Shown piece by piece: positions 58,903 to 64,000 of a stretch of 64,000 bases of DNA. The stretch is from Notospermus geniculatus (taxonomy: Eukaryota > Nemertea > Pilidiophora > Heteronemertea > Lineidae). The first letter of the stretch is position 1; every line of letters starts with the position of its first letter. The position numbers and the translations under genes were made by a program. The notes below the pieces were generated by a model. The model worked only from the letters and a program-made list of their open reading frames with translations, made no database searches and was not told the DNA's origin. The stretch covers positions 341,488-405,487 of the forward strand of contig NMRB01000368.1 in the NCBI GenBank assembly GCA_002633025.1, in the 5' to 3' direction.

Positions 58903-60040
58903 TAGTTGTACAACCAATCCATCCTTGAGTTCATGACAGATCGTTTTTCTTCTCAGTTACACTCAACGTTTTTCACCACACAAGAATAAATCGGTTCCTT
59001 CAGAGAAAACTCACAGGAAATAGTAGTAATCCTTTATTTTGATGCTCTCACACAACTAAACCCCTTTTTAAGAGGAAATATATCGGAAATAACAGCATAA
59101 TCCTATTTTTTGCGAGTGTTATATTCCTTCTATCGGTTCAGTGACCTCAAACGTCACTGCCCACACATCATATCCACTCAACCTATTGGTCAGGTTTTCC
59201 TGATTCCCACAAGCTCAGTTTTAACGTGGCAAGATTATCCCGCTCAGTCATAGCATTACTTTGGCCTCTAAGAGGCGTTTAATGCTGCTATGTGGCCTTG
59301 TTTTAGTGGCTGTATGATGAGGGTTCAGAATCTGCCAAGCCCCTTCGCTCACTTCTCTGCCACTCTTTTCCATCCAGATGACGCGGAAAAACACACCACG
59401 ATGCAATCAGCATTTACACAAACCACGCTTTCCTGGTGAGGTGCAATATCGCTCTTATCCGGTCACGTGACGTCACGCGAGAACAAAAATGGTGGATAAA
59501 ATCTTGGTTAATGCGTTAGTCTTTCTTCTTCCTGCATCAGTTCACCAGTCGCAATGGATTCTGCAATCAGGATCAAATTTTTTTGGAGCTCAGAGTTGAA
59601 CTTTAGCGATCGCCTGGTATCACTGGAACACCAATCATCTAGCTCTGAAACATTAAGCCGTTTTGTGGCCTTGTGATGCTGGCAGAAGTTGACCAAATCC
59701 GATCCCTTCAATATTATATATGGCTTCGTAATATTCTTTTCGGTTATATGAACACGGTGATGTATTTTGTACGTCGAGGGTCGAAGATAAGTGACTTGTT
59801 TTTACCTTCAGTGTTTGAATATTAAATAAAATAAAACGAGATTTAAAAGTCTGACATAGACAGGCGGTGGATTATTAATGGAAAAATGTCATTGAAGTGG
59901 TGGAGATAAATCCATCAATCTTTGTGAACAATTTTAACCCACACTCTTCCAGACGTTTAGGATGGATGCGCAGCACTCCTGTGCATGTTACGGGATCAAA
60001 CGACGTCATTCGACGGCAAAGCCCCGGACGGTGAAAACCA
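58903..60040. other. No gene seen
   Basis: Includes GTCACGTGACGTCACGCG at about 59462. No domain, RNA gene or array. Confidence 0.45.
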
Positions 60041-60100
60041 CCAACTCAGCGTCGACGTCCGTCCGTCCGCCCGTCTGTCCGTCCGCCTGTCAAGTCATCA
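60041..60100. repeat. GTCC-type microsatellite
   Basis: Runs of CGTCCGTCCGCC and TGTCCGTCCGCC, in reverse complement an ACGG-type repeat like that in pearl/MINE elements, but without a clear adjacent hairpin. Confidence 0.6.
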
Positions 60101-61783
60101 CCGCTGCAGCGACTTCTTCAAAGCTTTCTGTACATTAATTACTAAAAGACAAACATCAACCATGTAACGTTTGAAAAAAATGGATATGTTGGCATGAAAT
60201 CGTAGGTTCTCTTTATCTTTTCACTCCGCTAGGCCCTAAAATGAACTTATTCACCTCTGCCGAACACAACAAAGCGCGTAATTATACCGAGTAGCTGCAT
60301 TGAGAGTGCAGTATAATTAAATATCCTTGAAACCATTTGTAGATAAGGACATTGATTGAACAGTGATGGGCTCCCAGCAGCTCGACAATTAAAGTAGCGC
60401 ACGAACACTCCATTACTGTACCGCACCGCGCTATGGTCTTTGATGATTGATCTTGATGATTACCGCAGAAAGGACAGTCATTTGGAGAAATGAAACGAAA
60501 GGAAAAATCGGGGTGGGGAGTAATCATTTCTGTTTGATATCTTGCAACAGGCCTATGAATCTTTTTAAGCACTGCATGTGTCGACGTATGCGGTAATGAA
60601 TGTTCCTCCTGTGGACGCAATACACGAGGAGTTTCGTACGTTTCTTTCGTTTTGTTTCGCAGCGTTTCTTTTCGTTTCGTTAATAATTATAAACCGCATT
60701 ATCACTGGAATGACAGTCTACTTCAATATTTCTGTGTTCATATGAAAAACGGCACTTCAATGCGGAACGCGAGATTTCAAACAGATTCGAATCACATTTT
60801 GATTAACTTGAAACTAGACATGAGGGAGGTGTGATCACGTTAGACACGTATGTGATGTAATTTGTGATGACGGACGTGTCAATAACTTTTACATGAAAGC
60901 TTTTTGTGAAATATCTAATTCACTGATGAAGGAGACGGCTCCATCCAGGCTGTCAGGAAAATTTATCATAAAAAAACTGAAGTTTTGATAAAAAATTGTT
61001 TCTGTGTTTTTCTGTATTATTTTGTGATCTCGTACATGTAGAAGGAGGAACTCGAAGACGAGCTGCTACTGTCAGTACTAGCTTTATCTCTCCGACAAGT
61101 GATCAAGCAGGGCCGAGTCTATTTTCAAACCCCGCTGTGTCCTCGATGTGTCTCCCATCATCAAAGTTTGAGGGGGACGTCTTGTGACAGAGATTTGTTG
61201 ATCTCCAACTTCAGCTCTGCCGCTTGTTCGCTCGGGAGATGAGATGATCCTTTGAAAGAACAGACTGGATAGGATACTAAACCTCTTGTGATAGGCGCTA
61301 CTCAGTATGGCAGAGTTTAGGAAAATCTCTGATATAATGTCAGGAGCGTAGTTCCTGCAGCAAGTTGGAGATCCGTTTTTGTCTCTGGTATATCTTCAGA
61401 AGATCCACGAGGGTTGGCAACAGATTCTTCCCCAGGGCCAATATATGAATTGCGGGTTGCGGGTAGGGCATTTCTGGGGACGACACAATCAGCCTGATCA
61501 GCGTACGTTGTATTTACGTCTGGCTGATCTTATGGATCAAAGATCGCCAAGTCACCCCGAGGAATGGCTTCGTGTCTAATTGTGGATAGAACAGTAGTAT
61601 TAAGGCCATGTTGACTTGATTACTCCGTGACAATCTGGTTGGAGGCTCTGTGTAAGGAATGTGGGTGAATGTTGTGACTGTTACTATTGCCACATTGCCG
61701 TGACTGCCACAACATGTTTCGCGCGATTTGGGGCGTCAATTTGATATGGTTGGAGATTGACCAGCTACAGTTTAATGACCAGA
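60101..61783. other. No gene seen
   Basis: At 60280-60315 ATTATAC and GTATAAT words flank a short spacer. No coding sequence recognised. Confidence 0.45.
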
Positions 61784-61873
61784 GGCCTGTTTCATGAAGT
61801 GACTTTAAGCTAATGGTACCATTAAGTTAATGCATTTTCCATTTGCCTAAAGTCACTCTATGAAACAGGGCCC
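61784..61873. mobile_element. 90-bp foldback MITE
   Basis: Left GGCCTGTTTCATGAAGTGAC then TTTAAGC; right, inverted, GGCCCTGTTTCATAGAGTGA then CTTTAGGC. About 28-bp arms with few mismatches and a short loop. Confidence 0.75.
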
Positions 61874-62359
61874 AGGGGAACGAGGACCGATTTAATCACA
61901 ATGCCGGGGGAAGGGCGTTCAATTACGCTACTGCCAACTACAATCACGACATCCTGCAACTGACGTCTTCAAAATATCCGTGAAGATCTGCCTTGCACCT
62001 GTATTTCAATATAAGGAGCGCTCAGTTCACAAAAGTCAGTTGTCATGCCCGAAGGCTTCCGTTATTTCACTTATTAAATAGCAATCAGTCTTTGCTCAAT
62101 CAGAAGACATTCTACTACCCCCAGGCCGTGTCAACCTTCGTCTACTGTGGCCTCACCCACACACGCCAACAAGTATTTAGTATCAAAGCCCAAGTGCACC
62201 ACCAAGAAAATGGGTGATAATCTTTATGTTTAGATTGCTAGGCATGTCTTTACCAAGTCATTGACACCGATAAGAACCACGCCATTAGGCAAAGCCTTAT
62301 CTTAAAGAATGGTCTATCAAGTCAACTCAGTGATGGCCGTTGGCTCCTGGCTTATTTTC
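61874..62359. other. No gene seen
   Basis: Short frames only; no array or RNA gene recognised. Confidence 0.45.
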
Positions 62360-62648
62360 CGTCCAGAGATGGCTGTAGTGGGCCTACTTCCCGTCCAGTG
62401 CTGGTTGTAGTGGGTCTAATTCTTGTCCACTGATGGTTGTTGTGGGCCTACTTCCCCTGCATTGCGTGCTGTAGTGTGGCTACCTCCTGTCCACTGCTGG
62501 CTGTAGTGGGAATACTTCCCGTCCATTGCTGGCTGTAGTGGGCCTGTTTCCCGTCCATTGCTGGCTGTAGTGGGCCTACTTCCTGTCCAGTGCTGGCTGT
62601 AGTTGGACTAATTCTGGTCCAGTGCGGCTGTAGTGGGCCTACTTCTCT
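62360..62648. repeat. 32-bp-type minisatellite
   Basis: About nine units of GCTGGCTGTAGTGGGCCTAC then TTCCCGTCCAGT, imperfect, in one orientation. Confidence 0.85.
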
Positions 62649-63076
62649 TTAGCAGCAATAAATCTGGCGCCAAGTGACCTGGTTGACATCTCAAGATGCA
62701 AATGGAGCCTTTGCTGCCTAATCATTTGATTAAACTGGAGTAAGCAGATACTGATGATATATTATAGTTATATGATCTTCTTACGTACTGATTATTTCTG
62801 TCCAAGTGATTAATTAGGGTGATGTGATCACCTTCATCTATCCTGCTGAGGTCAGGGAGTCCAACCATACTCAACCCACTCAGAACTTGGGGGGGGGGGG
62901 GGGCACNGCACCAAAGGGCGTCGTTGCTCCTCACACGGCCGCTGCTTGAGGGTGGGTAGCGCTAACACCAACCCTGTTGCACAGCTGGAGGTTGCGTGTT
63001 CGATTGCAGGTCGGATTCTTTGTGTTCTAACAGAGGGGGTGAGGCTATTATACAGAAAAAACTCCAGAGTAAAGCC
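62649..63076. other. G15 tract; degenerate SINE-like box B
   Basis: A poly-G run at about 62889-62903 followed by one N (62907). At about 62990-63012 GCGTGTTCGATTGCAGG resembles a Pol III box B, and TAGCGCTAACACC upstream could be box A. Weak. Confidence 0.35.
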
Positions 63077-63217
63077 GGTGACAGACTGGCGCGTACGCAG
63101 CGCGTCCTGCAGACGTTCCGCCAATCAGATTCTTCTGTAGGTGTTTCGGTCCGTGTTACCGCCTCCCTGATTGGTTGAACGCTTCCAAACGCATTGCTTA
63201 CGCGCCAGTCTGTCACC
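63077..63217. mobile_element. 141-bp foldback MITE
   Basis: Starts GGTGACAGACTGGCGCGTAC and ends, inverted, GGTGACAGACTGGCGCGTAA. The arms continue imperfectly through GCAGCGCGT / ACGCATTGC and CCAATCAG / CTGATTGG. Confidence 0.8.
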
Positions 63218-64000
63218 ACCTTAACACAAGGCGGTGCTCATTGAAGGGAAACAATATAAAATCGATCAACCTGGTGTCAATTTCACTGGGTTAAAACCAG
63301 CCAATCAGCCGTTGAATGCACCATATTGGATTCCGTCCATGTCACTTATTAAGTCACACTGAATGATATTTAAACCGAGAGATCTTCAACATCGATATCC
63401 CATCAAATTCCACTATTATTCAGTTCTTAGTTGGAATTTTGATACCTACATGTAGATGCAATGCCAGCTGCAGCAGTCGTCTGGTTTCAAACTTAAAGCA
63501 GCTGGACGTCCAAGTTGTAAACACTCACTCACTGGTTCTCTATCCACGCGACGCCTGCGGTGCTGCCACCTGTTGTGGGTGATGTGTACTGACGTGAATA
63601 TCGTGAGTGAGTTGCATTGGACCGGGCACCAGTCTAACGATCACGGGGCGCTACTGTTGCTGCCACCTTTACGAAGGAATAAAACTAGTTTGCTGACCAT
63701 GTTTGTAAACAAACCAGCTTGTTTACAACTTCGGCGTCTAACTCCTTTAAGACGATGTCTTTTGCGCATGTGCAGTCCGAGTCTGCCCGCCCCCTGTATG
63801 TTCATTGGTCAATACTCGGCGCCATTTTGAAAGAAAACAAGTTCCGTCGCCAATTACGTTTATATGGCCACAGGCAATCTTACAGCCATGTAAAAACCTA
63901 CGTACCGGTAATTATTTCCAATCGTCGAAGTCGATCTGGGCTGATCTACAGGGGATAATAAAACTCTCATCATTATTCTGCGGGGAAAGTCGCAAATGTA
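63218..64000. other. Window end, no gene seen
   Basis: A 124-codon frame at 63456-63830 has no domain or repeat support. No RNA gene recognised. Confidence 0.4.

Noticed and set aside
63456-63830. 124-codon plus frame
   Set aside because: No domain, no repeat structure and no splice context.

Overview
This is eukaryotic nuclear DNA, most likely from a marine invertebrate. It has split genes with GT-AG introns, Pol III-type SINEs, many foldback (MITE-like) elements, minisatellites and an assembly gap. The two receptor genes resemble the ecdysis-triggering-hormone / thyrotropin-releasing-hormone / ghrelin receptor branch, which is expanded in lophotrochozoans and ambulacrarians (echinoderms, hemichordates). 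I cannot resolve the phylum. There are no bacterial, phage or CRISPR features.

Only two protein-coding genes are well supported. Both are class A peptide GPCRs on the minus strand. Gene A has its 3' coding exon at 3940-4730 (TM3 to C-tail) and its 5' coding exon at 11089-11440 (N-terminus to TM2). A second, identical 5' exon lies at 19515-19866. Gene B has its 5' exon at 57420-57789 and its 3' exon at 47059-47876. Each gene is cut once, by a phase-1 intron that splits the TGT codon of the conserved TM3 cysteine. They are therefore paralogues with one ancestral gene structure. Their ligands cannot be read from the sequence.

The rest is repeat-rich. An approximately 8 kb direct duplication (7956-15590 and 15682-23991) carries the extra copy of gene A exon 1. 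A single N sits exactly at the start of the second copy, so this may be an unmerged haplotype rather than a real duplication. The copies differ by two clean TIR-element insertions, by repeat number in a minisatellite and by one replaced block. A second direct duplication of about 3 kb (about 29035-32147 and 32148-34645) carries a tRNA-headed SINE and shows a 421-bp insertion with a perfect 8-bp target duplication. Smaller tandem duplications lie at 36.8-38.0 kb and 38.3-39.4 kb.

The intron of gene A holds a minisatellite with nine inverted CCAAT-like boxes. The region upstream of gene B holds a 142-bp direct repeat. Between the genes (24-47 kb) I see mainly repeats and a few decayed coding-like stretches at 26.7-27.6 kb. 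No novel multi-gene system is evident. The most checkable points are the receptor pair and its duplicated first exon, the filled/empty insertion sites, the CCAAT minisatellite, a recurring foldback family, and a pre-miRNA-like hairpin at 2.8 kb.
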